Origin: Plesiomonas sp051652165
GTDB lineage: Bacteria > Pseudomonadota > Gammaproteobacteria > Enterobacterales > CAMTGL01
Assembly: GCF_051652165.1 (NCBI RefSeq)
Contig: NZ_JBOFTR010000004.1
Span: 434,001 to 498,000 of the forward strand
Length of the DNA stretch: 64,000 nucleotides
Direction: 5' to 3'
The notes beneath the pieces are model-generated. The model was given only the letters and a program-made list of their open reading frames with translations, searched no databases and was not told the origin of the DNA. Position 1 is the first letter of the stretch. Each line of letters begins with the position of its first letter. This document shows positions 26,258 to 35,501 of the stretch, piece by piece. The position numbers were made by a program, and so were the translations under genes.

Positions 26258-28645
26258 TTAGTCCCTCAAGGATGCATGAAATCTTACTTTTAACGCTTCC
26301 ACTATGTTAGACACAGCGTTAGCAATTTCCTCTTCTTCCAGTGTACGGGAAGTATCTTGCAGAACGAGGCTTACTGCCAAGCTCTTACAACCATCATTTA
26401 TACCTTTTCCACGGTACACGTCAAATAAGTTTACGCCAACTAACTGATTTCCGCCAACTTTCTGACATTCATCAACAATATTTTGTGCTGAAACAGCTTC
26501 ATCTACCACAATTGCAATATCACGGCGGTTTGCAGGGAAACGTGAAATACTCTGTGCAGAAGCGATCACACGTTGAGAGATTTTATCCCATTGCACTTCA
26601 AACAGCATAGTACGGCCGTTAAGATCCAGCTTACGCTCAAGCTCTGGGTGCAAAGCGCCTATCAGACCAATTTGCTCGCCATCTAAAAACAGAGCTGCGC
26701 TTTGCCCAGGATGCAGAGCGGGGTTAGATGTCGTTTGGAATTTAATATCTGCTAAACGTCCAGTTAGCTCCAGAACTGTTTCTAAATCCCCTTTTAGGTC
26801 AAAAAAATCAACCGTTTTGCTCTCTTGAGCCCAATGCTCACCATTACGATTACCGGTAATTAAACCTGCCAGCATCGTTTCTTGGCGAACACCGTTTTCT
26901 GCGCTAGCATCAGGAATAAAGCGTAAACCACTTTCGAACAAGCGAACACGAGGTTGCTGACGGTTTTGGTTGTACACCGCTGCGCCCAATAAACCAGACC
27001 ATAGAGATAAACGCATTGCCGACATTTCAACAGAAATTGGGTTTGGCAAAATCATTGCTTCTTCATTTGGATGCAATAAAGCCTGAATTTTCGGATCAAC
27101 AAAGCTATAAGTAATCGCCTCTTGATAACCACAATCTACCAATGCTGCTTTAACTCGCTTAAGCGGTAAGTTTGACTCTTTATGGTCATTCATACGCAAC
27201 TCAGCCAACGGAGCTTCATTTGGAATATTGTTGTAACCGAAGATACGGGCCACTTCTTCGACCAAGTCCTCTTCAATTTCCATATCAAAACGCCAAGATG
27301 GCGCAATAGCCGTCCAACCGTCGGCTGTCTTGCTGACCTGACAACCTAAGCGGGTTAAAATATCAGTAACTACATTATCTTCAATAACATAGCCAATCAG
27401 CGAATCAAGTTTGTGACGGCGTAACGTAATAGTCGCAGCTTGTGGCAAATAGCTTGCAGAAGTCACATCAATAACAGGGCCTGCTTCACCGCCACAAATC
27501 TCAAGTAGCAATGCAGTGGCACGCTCTAACGCTTTATACTGCATGGCATGATCAACACCACGTTCAAAACGGTGCGATGAATCCGTATGCAAACCATAAG
27601 CACGTGCTCGGCCTGTGATGCTCAGTGGGCTAAAGAAGGCACATTCAAGTAACACATTTTGCGTATCTGCCGTTACACCTGAGTACTCACCGCCAAAAAT
27701 ACCGGCCATTGCTAGTGGTTGTTTATGGTCAGCTATAACTAATGTATCACTGCGTAATGTCACTTCGTTGCCATCGAGCAGTGTTAGCTTTTCACCTTCT
27801 TCTGCCATACGAACAACAATACCACCATCGATTTTGCTTTCATCGAATGCGTGCATTGGTTGCCCCATCTCAAGCAACATATAGTTAGTGATATCAACAA
27901 CCGGGTCAATCGAGCGAATACCACAGCGGCGCAGTTTTTCCTGCATCCATAATGGGCTTGCGGTATTAAGGTTAATCCCCTTGATAATTCGACCTAAATA
28001 GCGCGGGCAAGCCTGAGGTGCATTCACCTTGATTGGTAGCACATTTTCAATGCTTGCAACAATGGGGTTAATCGCTGGCTCAGTCACCGGTAAACGGTTC
28101 AGTACACCCACTTCACGGGCGATACCCGCCATACCCAAACAATCAGCACGGTTTGGTGTTAAGCCGATTTCAATCGCGTTATCGTTGAGTTTTAGATACT
28201 CACGTATATCCATGCCAACGGGCGCATCAGCCGGTAATTCAATAATACCGTCAGATTCAACCGGAATTGCCAGCTCATCAAAAGAGCACAGCATACCCTC
28301 AGAGGGTTGCCCACGTAGTTTGGCTTTCTTTATTTTGAAATCACCCGGCAGCACTGCACCTACGGTTGCACAGCAGACTTTCAGGCCTTGGCGACAATTT
28401 GGTGCACCACAAACGATATCAATAAGAGTGTCGTTACCCACATCAACTTTAGTGACTCGCAGTTTATCTGCATCAGGATGCTGCGCACACTCAACTACAT
28501 GCCCAACTACGACACCACTAAATGCACCGGCAACTGGCTCAACAGCATCAACTTCTAAGCCTGCCATGGTAATTTGTTCTGATAATTCTTCGGTGCTAAT
28601 TGTAGGATTAACCCACTCACGTAGCCAAGATTCGCTGAATTTCAT
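26258..28645 (-). CDS. pheT: Phenylalanyl-tRNA synthetase beta subunit
   Basis: The 795-residue beta chain (E. coli 795) of the alpha2-beta2 enzyme that charges tRNA-Phe. The N-terminal tRNA-binding EMAP-like domain (about 40-150, with VVVGHVVECAQHPDADKLRV) is followed by the B3/B4 editing domain, the B5 domain, and a C-terminal FDX-ACB anticodon-binding domain (about 700-795, starting SRFPANRRDIAIVVDE). It starts 18 bp after the pheS stop codon and is part of the attenuated pheMST-ihfA operon. Confidence 0.98.
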   Translation of the reverse strand: MKFSESWLREWVNPTISTEELSEQITMAGLEVDAVEPVAGAFSGVVVGHVVECAQHPDADKLRVTKVDVGNDTLIDIVCGAPNCRQGLKVCCATVGAVLPGDFKIKKAKLRGQPSEGMLCSFDELAIPVESDGIIELPADAPVGMDIREYLKLNDNAIEIGLTPNRADCLGMAGIAREVGVLNRLPVTEPAINPIVASIENVLPIKVNAPQACPRYLGRIIKGINLNTASPLWMQEKLRRCGIRSIDPVVDITNYMLLEMGQPMHAFDESKIDGGIVVRMAEEGEKLTLLDGNEVTLRSDTLVIADHKQPLAMAGIFGGEYSGVTADTQNVLLECAFFSPLSITGRARAYGLHTDSSHRFERGVDHAMQYKALERATALLLEICGGEAGPVIDVTSASYLPQAATITLRRHKLDSLIGYVIEDNVVTDILTRLGCQVSKTADGWTAIAPSWRFDMEIEEDLVEEVARIFGYNNIPNEAPLAELRMNDHKESNLPLKRVKAALVDCGYQEAITYSFVDPKIQALLHPNEEAMILPNPISVEMSAMRLSLWSGLLGAAVYNQNRQQPRVRLFESGLRFIPDASAENGVRQETMLAGLITGNRNGEHWAQESKTVDFFDLKGDLETVLELTGRLADIKFQTTSNPALHPGQSAALFLDGEQIGLIGALHPELERKLDLNGRTMLFEVQWDKISQRVIASAQSISRFPANRRDIAIVVDEAVSAQNIVDECQKVGGNQLVGVNLFDVYRGKGINDGCKSLAVSLVLQDTSRTLEEEEIANAVSNIVEALKVRFHASLRD

Positions 28646-28663
28646 TGTATTCGACTCCCGAAA

Positions 28664-29650
28664 TTATTTGAATTGCTTAAGGAAACGCAGATCGTTCTCA
28701 AAGAAAGAACGTAAATCAGTGACACCGTAACGCAACATGGTTAAACGCTCTACGCCCATACCAAATGCAAAACCGGAATACACTTCAGGATCGATTCCTA
28801 CATTGCGTAGCACACTTGGGTGTACCATGCCGCAGCCGAGCACTTCTAACCATTTGCCGTTTTTACCCATAACGTCAACTTCTGCAGAAGGTTCGGTAAA
28901 CGGGAAGTAAGATGGGCGAAAGCGAATGGTCAAATCTTCTTCAAAATAATTACGCAGGAAGTCATGCAAAATACCCTTTAACTGCGTGAAACTGATATTT
29001 TTATCGATCATTAAACCTTCAACCTGATGGAACATAGGCGTGTGGGTTTGATCATAATCGTTACGGTAAACACGGCCTGGAGCAATAATGCGAATTGGCG
29101 GCTCTTCATTTTGCATGGTACGAATCTGCACACCAGAGGTTTGCGTACGTAGCAAACGGCGTGCATCAAACCAAAACGTATCATGATCAGCACGTGCCGG
29201 ATGATGGCCCGGAATATTCAAGGCATCGAAGTTATGGAAATCATCTTCAATTTCGGGGCCGTTAGCCACACTGAAACCCAACTCACCGAAGAAAGTTTCA
29301 ATACGTTCGATAGTGCGTGTTACAGGGTGCAAGCCTCCGTTTTCAATACGGCGACCTGGTAGAGAAACATCAATAGTTTCAGCAGTTAAACGAGCATTGA
29401 GGGCAGCTGATTCAAGCAGATCTTTTTTTGTATTTAATGCATCTTGTACTTGCTGTTTAGCAAGGTTAATTACCTGACCTGCGGCTGGACGCTCTTCTGC
29501 TGGCACATTGCGTAAAGACTGCATTTGCAGAGTCATGTGCCCTTTTTTACCTAAAAACTCAACACGCACCGTATCTAGTGCCGCGATATCATTCGCTTGC
29601 TCAATAGCGGCCTGAGCTTGTGCAACTAATTCTGCTAATTGCTGTTGCAT
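28664..29650 (-). CDS. pheS: Phenylalanyl-tRNA synthetase alpha subunit
   Basis: The catalytic class II synthetase subunit (328 residues; E. coli 327). The N-terminal coiled-coil (residues 1-90) contacts tRNA. Class II motif 2 is in GRVYRNDYDQTHTPMFHQVEG, about residues 205-225, and motif 3 is in GFAFGMGVERLTMLRYG near the C-terminus. The Ala in GFAFGMG corresponds to the E. coli A294 position that limits the Phe pocket. Expression is set by the pheM attenuator upstream. Confidence 0.98.
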   Translation of the reverse strand: MQQQLAELVAQAQAAIEQANDIAALDTVRVEFLGKKGHMTLQMQSLRNVPAEERPAAGQVINLAKQQVQDALNTKKDLLESAALNARLTAETIDVSLPGRRIENGGLHPVTRTIERIETFFGELGFSVANGPEIEDDFHNFDALNIPGHHPARADHDTFWFDARRLLRTQTSGVQIRTMQNEEPPIRIIAPGRVYRNDYDQTHTPMFHQVEGLMIDKNISFTQLKGILHDFLRNYFEEDLTIRFRPSYFPFTEPSAEVDVMGKNGKWLEVLGCGMVHPSVLRNVGIDPEVYSGFAFGMGVERLTMLRYGVTDLRSFFENDLRFLKQFK

Positions 29651-29849
29651 GTGTATTCCTCAATTACCCCATATAGGGAGTTGCTCGTAACTGTAACTTA
29701 TCAATAAACAAGGATATTATCGTTTTCCTGTCTATTCACCAAATGCTAATACCCTATCATGATTAAATCAGCGTTTGCCGTCTTTAATACTGTGCCATTT
29801 TAGAGCGTTGTTCTATTATTACTGCTGTAAAATCTACAATTACCTAACA

Positions 29850-29958
29850 AAAAAGCCTCCCATTGGGAGGCTTTTTGCATTCGTCTTTCGTTTCTTTTCT
29901 CAACGCGAAGCAATCCTCCCTGTTTATTGGGGGATAAAGCAAAAAAAGAAACGAAAGA
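29850..29958 (-). promoter_or_regulatory. pheST transcription attenuator
   Basis: Three mutually exclusive pairings can be read on the minus strand. A perfect 15-bp stem joins TCTTTCGTTTCTTTT inside pheM (29944-29958) to AAAAGAAACGAAAGA after it (29884-29898). GGGAGG just after the pheM stop can pair with CCTCCC of the terminator's left arm. The terminator itself is AAAAAGCCTCCC / GGGAGGCTTTTT at 29850-29876. Ribosome stalling at the Phe codons would free the antiterminator, as in E. coli pheST. Confidence 0.9.
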
Positions 29959-29980
29959 TGATGCTGGAATAATAAGTCAT
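29924..29980 (-). CDS. pheM: pheST leader peptide PheM
   Basis: An 18-residue leader, MTYYSSIIFRFFFCFIPQ, with five Phe codons in seven positions. It parallels E. coli PheM ([14 protein letters not shown]) in the IFRFFF core. It lies between the rplT terminator and the pheS attenuator hairpin, exactly where E. coli pheM lies. The pairing arms listed under the attenuator overlap its Phe codons. The ribosome site is weak (ACAG). Its role is regulatory: slow translation when Phe-tRNA is scarce prevents termination before pheS. Confidence 0.9.
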   Translation of the reverse strand: MTYYSSIIFRFFFCFIPQ

Positions 29981-30026
29981 TCTGTAATGTATTGGCTGTA
30001 TCAGTTAACGCTTTTAAGTAAAAAAA

Positions 30027-30050
30027 TAAGGGAGGCAATGCCTCCCTTAC
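30027..30050 (-). terminator. Terminator after rplT
   Basis: AAGGGAGGC / GCCTCCCTT hairpin with loop ATT, followed on the minus strand by ATTTTTTTAC. It lies 15-35 bp after the rplT stop and before pheM. Confidence 0.9.
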
Positions 30051-30063
30051 CTATTGAACTAGC

Positions 30064-30420
30064 TTATGCCAGTGCTGCTTTCGCTTTTTCTACCAGAGCA
30101 GCAAATGCTACTTTGTCGAATACTGCGATATCAGCCAAGATCTTACGATCGATTTCAATAGAAGCTTTCTTCAAACCGTTGATGAAACGGCTGTAAGACA
30201 TGCTGTTCTGACGTGCTGCAGCGTTAATACGTGCAATCCACAGCTGACGGAACACACGCTTTTTCTGGCGGCGGTCACGGTAAGCATATTGGCCTGCTTT
30301 AATTACTGCTTGGAAAGCAACACGATAAACGCGAGAACGGGCACCGTAGTAACCTTTCGCTGCTTTCAGAACTTTTTTGTGACGTGCACGTGCAGTCACA
30401 CCACGCTTCACACGAGCCAT
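30064..30420 (-). CDS. rplT: 50S ribosomal protein L20
   Basis: 118 residues, the same length as E. coli L20, with the basic N-terminal extension (MARVKRGVTARARHKKVLK) that threads into 23S rRNA and the globular C-terminal half. L20 is essential for early 50S assembly and in E. coli represses rpmI-rplT translation by binding the infC-rpmI region. I did not resolve that operator here. It lies 38 bp downstream of rpmI. Confidence 0.98.
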   Translation of the reverse strand: MARVKRGVTARARHKKVLKAAKGYYGARSRVYRVAFQAVIKAGQYAYRDRRQKKRVFRQLWIARINAAARQNSMSYSRFINGLKKASIEIDRKILADIAVFDKVAFAALVEKAKAALA

Positions 30421-30458
30421 GGTTATCTCCTAATCGTCTTAAACCTGAAAAAAAAATG

Positions 30459-30656
30459 TTATGCGTACGGCAGACACGCTACTACCAGAACCAGGTCGGA
30501 CTTAGCAACCATGGACTTGTGACGTAGGTGACGCTTACGAGTAGTCGATTTCTTAGTCAGGATATGACGCAGGTGAGACTGCTTACGCTTGAAACCACCA
30601 GAAGCAGTTTTCTTAAAGCGCTTAGCGGCACCGCGCACGGTTTTCATTTTTGGCAT
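30459..30656 (-). CDS. rpmI: 50S ribosomal protein L35
   Basis: 65 residues, highly basic, opening MPKMKTVRGAAKRFKKTASG as in enteric L35. It lies between infC and rplT in the conserved thrS-infC-rpmI-rplT order, with a 90-bp gap to infC that should carry the L20-responsive translational control described in E. coli. Confidence 0.98.
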   Translation of the reverse strand: MPKMKTVRGAAKRFKKTASGGFKRKQSHLRHILTKKSTTRKRHLRHKSMVAKSDLVLVVACLPYA

Positions 30657-30746
30657 GAGTATCTACTCCGCATTGTTAATTGAAACGAACCAGCTAGGCG
30701 AGCTATGTTGGCATCGAAATGCCAACATAAACTACTTGTATATGCC

Positions 30747-31289
30747 TTACTGTTTCTTCTTAGGTGCGAGCACCATAATCATCTGACGTGCTTCAATTCG
30801 GCTCGGATACGATTCAACTACAGCAAGTTCTGCTAAGTCGTCACGGATACGGTTAAGAACTTCAACACCGATTTGTTGGTGAGCCATTTCACGACCACGG
30901 AAACGCAGTGTGATTTTAGCTTTATCGCCTTCTTCCAGAAAACGAATCAGGTTGCGTAGTTTGACCTGATAGTCGCCGTCATCTGTACCAGGACGGAATT
31001 TAATTTCCTTAACCTGAATAACTTTTTGATTTTTCTTTTGCTCTTTCGCAGCCTTGCTCTTTTCATAAAGGAATTTGCCGTAATCCATGATACGACAAAC
31101 TGGCGGCTCCGCTGTAGGACTGATCTCTACTAGATCAACGCCTGCTTCTGCTGCTTTTTCACGAGCATCAAGGATGCTAACAACACCGATTTGCTCGCCG
31201 TCTACGCCGATCAGACGGACTTCACGGACGCGAATCTCTTCGTTAATACGGTTTGGTCGCGTCGGTTGAACTCGTTTTGCGCCTTTAAT
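30747..31289 (-). CDS. infC: Translation initiation factor IF-3, AUU start
   Basis: The full 180-residue IF-3 begins at a non-canonical ATT codon at 31289: KGAKRVQPTRPNRINEEIR follows directly, matching E. coli KGGKRVQTARPNRINGEIR. The first in-frame ATG (31088) would remove the N-terminal domain and leave 113 residues. GAGGAAT lies 8-9 bases before the ATT. In E. coli the AUU start makes infC self-regulating, since IF-3 discriminates against AUU. The same arrangement here implies the same control. IF-3 prevents premature 70S formation and checks the start codon. The gene starts 4 bp past the thrS stop. Confidence 0.97.
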   Translation of the reverse strand: MKGAKRVQPTRPNRINEEIRVREVRLIGVDGEQIGVVSILDAREKAAEAGVDLVEISPTAEPPVCRIMDYGKFLYEKSKAAKEQKKNQKVIQVKEIKFRPGTDDGDYQVKLRNLIRFLEEGDKAKITLRFRGREMAHQQIGVEVLNRIRDDLAELAVVESYPSRIEARQMIMVLAPKKKQ

Positions 31290-31293
31290 AAGC

Positions 31294-33222
31294 TTATTCC
31301 TCTAAAAGATTCAAATTACGGCTGCGAATTTCTTGCTTCAAATGAGCAATGAATTCGTCAACATTCATACTGCCTAGGTCTTTACCGCGGCGGGTGCGTA
31401 CGGCGACTTGGCCGCCTTCCACTTCTTTATCGCCACAAACCAGCATATACGGTACACGCCGTAAAGTGTGTTCGCGGATTTTAAAGCCAATCTTCTCATT
31501 TCTCAAGTCTGATTTTACTCTCAGACCTGCAGATTGCAGCTTTTCGGTCAATTCGCGTACATAATCGGCTTGGTTATCAGTAATATTCATGATAACCGCT
31601 TGTACCGGTGCTAGCCATGACGGGAAGTACCCTGCGTACTCTTCGATTAAGATACCGATGAAACGCTCGAGTGAACCCAAAATTGCACGGTGAATCATGA
31701 CTGGTACGTGGCGTTCGTTATTTTCACCAACGTAAGAGGCATTTAAACGACCTGGCAGTGCAAAGTCGAGCTGGATAGTACCACATTGCCATGCACGATC
31801 TAAACAATCATGCAGAGTAAATTCAATTTTAGGGCCATAAAATGCCCCCTCACCCGGTTGAAGATCAAAATCTAAGCCATTTGCACGCAGTGCTTCGGCC
31901 AGACCCTCTTCTGCTTTGTCCCATGTTTCATCGGAACCAATGCGTTTTTCCGGACGTGTTGATAATTTTACTGCAATATTCTGGAAACCGAAAGTACTGT
32001 AGACGTCGTAAACCATTTTAATACAATTGGTTACTTCTTCTTGTACTTGATCTTCAGTACAGAAAATATGGGCATCATCTTGGGTGAAGCCGCGTACACG
32101 CATTAGGCCATGCAGTGAGCCTGATGGCTCATTACGGTGGCAGCAACCAAATTCAGCCATGCGCAGTGGCAGATCACGGTAAGATTTCAAACCTTGGTTG
32201 AAAATCTGTACGTGGCCTGGGCAGTTCATTGGCTTAATGGCGTATTCACGGTTCTCTGATGAGGTGGTGAACATTGCTTCAGCGTATTTTTCCCAATGAC
32301 CTGAACGCTCCCACAGCACGCGGTCCATCATGAATGGGCCTTTGACCTCTTGGTAGTCATATTCGCGCAGTTTCATGCGAACAAACGCTTCTAGCTCACG
32401 GAAGATAGTCCAGCCATCATTGTGCCAAAAGACCATACCCGGTGCTTCTTCCTGCATATGATACAGGTCAAGCTGCTTGCCGATTTTACGATGGTCGCGT
32501 TTTGCTGCTTCTTCTAAACGCTGTAAATAAGCACTTAGCTGTTTTTTATCTGCCCACGCCGTACCATAAATACGTTGCAGCATTTTATTGCTGCTATCAC
32601 CACGCCAATATGCACCTGCAGTTTTTTGCAGTTTAAAATGGTGGCAGAAACGCATGTTAGGCACATGCGGGCCACGGCACATATCAACGTACTCTTCGTG
32701 GTGATACAGACCCGGCTGGTCATCACGCGCAATATTTTCGTCAAGAATGGCGACTTTATAATTTTCACCGCGTGTAGCAAATGTGTCACGGGCTTCTTGC
32801 CAGCTCACTTTTTTCTTGATGACATCGTAATCTTTTTTCGCCAGCTCAAGCATGCGCTTTTCAAGCTGATCTAAGTCTTCCTGACTTAAGGTACGGTCAA
32901 TATCCACATCGTAGTAAAAACCGTGGTCGATGACAGGGCCGATTGCCATACGGGTGTCTGGCCACAACTGCTTGATAGCATGACCTAACAGATGTGCGCA
33001 GGAGTGTCGTAGAATTTCGACACCCGCATCATCTTTTGCCGTAATAATAGCAACGTGTGCATCTTGTTCGATCAGATCGCTGGCATCAGCCAGTTCACCG
33101 TTAATACGGCCGGCAATACAGGCTTTCGCCAGACCTGGGCCGATATCACGCGCGATATCCATAATAGAAACAGCATGATCGAACTGACGCTGACTGCCGT
33201 CAGGAAGGGTAATAACAGGCAT
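31294..33222 (-). CDS. thrS: Threonyl-tRNA synthetase
   Basis: A 642-residue class II synthetase (E. coli 642). The N-terminal TGS domain (1-61) is followed by the editing domain with HSCAHLLGHA (about 73-82) and the later HxxxC site, the catalytic core with motif 2 (FGCCHRNEPSGSLHGLMRVRGF, listed as residues about 355-376), and the C-terminal anticodon-binding domain. Zn ligands Cys/His in the core are present. In E. coli ThrRS represses its own translation by binding tRNA-like hairpins in the leader. The 33223-33400 region upstream has several short stems, but I did not assign the operator. Confidence 0.98.
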   Translation of the reverse strand: MPVITLPDGSQRQFDHAVSIMDIARDIGPGLAKACIAGRINGELADASDLIEQDAHVAIITAKDDAGVEILRHSCAHLLGHAIKQLWPDTRMAIGPVIDHGFYYDVDIDRTLSQEDLDQLEKRMLELAKKDYDVIKKKVSWQEARDTFATRGENYKVAILDENIARDDQPGLYHHEEYVDMCRGPHVPNMRFCHHFKLQKTAGAYWRGDSSNKMLQRIYGTAWADKKQLSAYLQRLEEAAKRDHRKIGKQLDLYHMQEEAPGMVFWHNDGWTIFRELEAFVRMKLREYDYQEVKGPFMMDRVLWERSGHWEKYAEAMFTTSSENREYAIKPMNCPGHVQIFNQGLKSYRDLPLRMAEFGCCHRNEPSGSLHGLMRVRGFTQDDAHIFCTEDQVQEEVTNCIKMVYDVYSTFGFQNIAVKLSTRPEKRIGSDETWDKAEEGLAEALRANGLDFDLQPGEGAFYGPKIEFTLHDCLDRAWQCGTIQLDFALPGRLNASYVGENNERHVPVMIHRAILGSLERFIGILIEEYAGYFPSWLAPVQAVIMNITDNQADYVRELTEKLQSAGLRVKSDLRNEKIGFKIREHTLRRVPYMLVCGDKEVEGGQVAVRTRRGKDLGSMNVDEFIAHLKQEIRSRNLNLLEE

Positions 33223-33826
33223 AATGATTCCTTATTCTGCAGTGGTGACCCACACGAAAGATCACATACAGCTTTAATAATCGTTAATTTACAGTTTGTT
33301 GTGTATAAATCTAATAAACCATCACTACATTGGTACACAACTTAGTACACAGATGTTCTCTTGCTATATCTATCAATAGCCACCTGATAAGTTGATGTTA
33401 ACACCAACAAAAGATCAATTGCACCCTTATGATGTGTGCAATATTTACCAATTGGTCATCAACTAACCGAATACGTGCTATTTCCTTACTCTATGCGTGA
33501 ATTATCCAAACAAAAACTCGATTGCCAGGCTCGCTATCGGCCACAATTGCCTTTGCTACAAGCTTAAACTGTATGAACTACAATAATGGGAATAAATTTA
33601 AAAATGAGGTATAACACTACATTACATAAACGCATTGAAACACGACACAATGCATAACGTATTCACATCACTTTTTGTAAGCCAAAGCTTTTTGTTTATA
33701 TTTAATACCACAATGTGCTCAATTGTGCGCTAATCCAGAGATTATACTTAATTAATATACGACTTGATTGAACTAACATAACACAGCGGTAACTTTTCCC
33801 TATCACTTTACGTAAGGGGTCATACT
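33223..33826. other. Divergent intergenic region thrS / yniA-like
   Basis: About 600 bp of AT-rich DNA holding the promoters and the presumed thrS leader operator on one side, and the yniA-like promoter on the other. ORFs crossing it are shadows without ribosome sites. I could not assign a riboswitch, operator or gene within it. Confidence 0.5.
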
Positions 33827-34705
33827 ATGTGGCATACAGTCTGTACGTTGTTAAGTGAACACTTCCAATATACTTATGTGATTTCAGAAAAAACTGTGCT
33901 ACGAGGGAGTGAGATATCTGAAAATTATCGAATTTCGAATGGGCATCACCCTGTTTTTGTTAAAGTAAATGATCTCACTACCCTATCGCAATTTCAAAGT
34001 GAATACGATGCACTTTCATTACTAAGTAGCACAGAAACCGTGCGTGCACCCACCCCTTATGCTGTTGGTGTATTCAGAAATAAAAGTTTTTTGCTCATGG
34101 AGTATATTGACCTTGCGCCACTCAATACGATAGATGCCGCAGAGTTAGGTGCTCAATTGGCTTGTTTGCACTTATGGGGTGAGCAGTTAAAATTTGGGTT
34201 TGATGAGGACAATAATTTAGGTTGTACTCCACAGCCTAATAGCTGGCAACTTCGTTGGGACACTTTTTTTGCTGAACAACGTATTGGCTGGCAATTACAG
34301 CTGTGCCAAGAAAAAGGCATTTATTTTGGAGATATCAAACAGATTGTATTATACGTTAGAGATATTCTCTCTGGGCATACGATTGAGCCCTCTTTACTGC
34401 TTGGAAATTTGTTAAGCACACACTGTGGAAGTTCATCAACCGGACCAGTGGTTTTTAATCCGGCTTGTTATTGGGGCGATAGAGAGTGTGATATTGCGGT
34501 AAGTGAGCTGGCGAATACGTTATTCACACCGTTACCCGCAACATTTCAGCAGGCTTATGAGCGTTTAAGCCCCCTTCCCGCTGGTTATAATCAGCGTAAG
34601 AGCATTTATCAACTTTATCATTTACTGAATTTATGCAATTTGTTTGGTGGACATTATTTAGCACACGCGCAAACCGTGATCGACCGAATGATTTTTCACT
34701 CTTGA
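33827..34705 (+). CDS. yniA: Fructosamine kinase-like protein (YniA family) lacking catalytic residues
   Basis: A 292-residue member of the fructosamine/aminoglycoside kinase-like family, matching E. coli YniA along its length (SWQLRWDTFFAEQRIGWQLQL and FNPACYWGDRECDIA are clear blocks). The nucleotide-site Lys (FVKVND) and following Glu are kept. The catalytic loop, which reads HGDLWSGN in YniA, is LGNLLSTH here, so the catalytic Asp is Asn and the metal-binding Asn is His. The Mg-binding Asp of FDPACYWGD is also Asn (FNPACYWGD). All three changes were checked at the codon level. The ORF is otherwise full length with a good ribosome site (AAGGGG). It looks like a pseudokinase with a possible binding or scaffold role; phosphorylation is unlikely. 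Confidence 0.85.
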   Translation: MWHTVCTLLSEHFQYTYVISEKTVLRGSEISENYRISNGHHPVFVKVNDLTTLSQFQSEYDALSLLSSTETVRAPTPYAVGVFRNKSFLLMEYIDLAPLNTIDAAELGAQLACLHLWGEQLKFGFDEDNNLGCTPQPNSWQLRWDTFFAEQRIGWQLQLCQEKGIYFGDIKQIVLYVRDILSGHTIEPSLLLGNLLSTHCGSSSTGPVVFNPACYWGDRECDIAVSELANTLFTPLPATFQQAYERLSPLPAGYNQRKSIYQLYHLLNLCNLFGGHYLAHAQTVIDRMIFHS

Positions 34706-34776
34706 TATTGATATTTATCATGATGAATATACATAATATTGCATAGATAGTTGTACTATTTCAAAGGAGTGATGGA

Positions 34777-35424
34777 ATGCTAAAGGCAGCCATATTTGAT
34801 ATGGATGGATTATTGGTTGATTCTGAACCGTTTTGGCAACAGGCTCAAATTGATATATTACGTCCACTCGGTGTTGATATTACATTACAAGATACACTAT
34901 TAACGACGGGTGTACGTATCGATCAGATAGTTAATCTATGGTATAGCCGCTTTCCTTGGTCAGGTATCAGTAAAGAAGCTGTTGTTGCACAGATTGTTCA
35001 GCAAGTTGGTAATTTGGTTGCACGTTATAAGCCCATAATGCCCGGTGTAACAGATGTACTAAGCTTGTGCCATAAGTGTGATTTGAAAATTGGATTAGCT
35101 TCTTCTTCACCACTAGAATTAATTCATCAGGTACTTGAAGCTCTTAGCTTAACAGACTGTTTTGATGCTATTGAGTCAGCAAAATCGCTACCTTATGGAA
35201 AACCTCATCCAGAGGTTTACCTTAAATGTGCACAGGCCTTACATGTTCAACCAATACAATGCGTTGCATTTGAGGATTCACTACCGGGGCTCATTTCTGC
35301 TAAAGCTGCGCGTATGAAGACAGTCGTGATCCCTGAGAAACTATTATTAGATGATCCAAAATGGTCAATTGCTGATTACTGCTTGCCGAGTTTACAGTTA
35401 GTAAATTATTTGCATTTGAAATAG
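34777..35424 (+). CDS. yniC: Hexitol/2-deoxyglucose-6-phosphate phosphatase (HAD family)
   Basis: A HAD-superfamily phosphatase with the DxDGLLVDSEP motif at residues 8-18 (FDMDGLLVDSEPFW), a cap domain, the motif II Ser/Thr in GLASSSP near 110, and motif III/IV residues in KPHPEVYL and FEDSLPGLISAKAA. This matches E. coli YniC/HxpB (222 residues), which dephosphorylates 2-deoxyglucose-6-phosphate and related sugar phosphates. It starts 71 bp after the yniA-like gene on the same strand, so the two are probably one transcript. AAAGGAG precedes the ATG. Confidence 0.9.
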   Translation: MLKAAIFDMDGLLVDSEPFWQQAQIDILRPLGVDITLQDTLLTTGVRIDQIVNLWYSRFPWSGISKEAVVAQIVQQVGNLVARYKPIMPGVTDVLSLCHKCDLKIGLASSSPLELIHQVLEALSLTDCFDAIESAKSLPYGKPHPEVYLKCAQALHVQPIQCVAFEDSLPGLISAKAARMKTVVIPEKLLLDDPKWSIADYCLPSLQLVNYLHLK

Positions 35425-35501
35425 TATTTATGTGTATCCTAATTTGCCATGATATCAGGATACAACATTTATTAATTACATATTCCTTAAGGAAACTTAA
35501 T

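Noticed and set aside
30747..31088. infC as a 113-residue gene starting at ATG
   Set aside because: Would lose the IF-3 N-terminal domain that is clearly encoded upstream with an AUU start.
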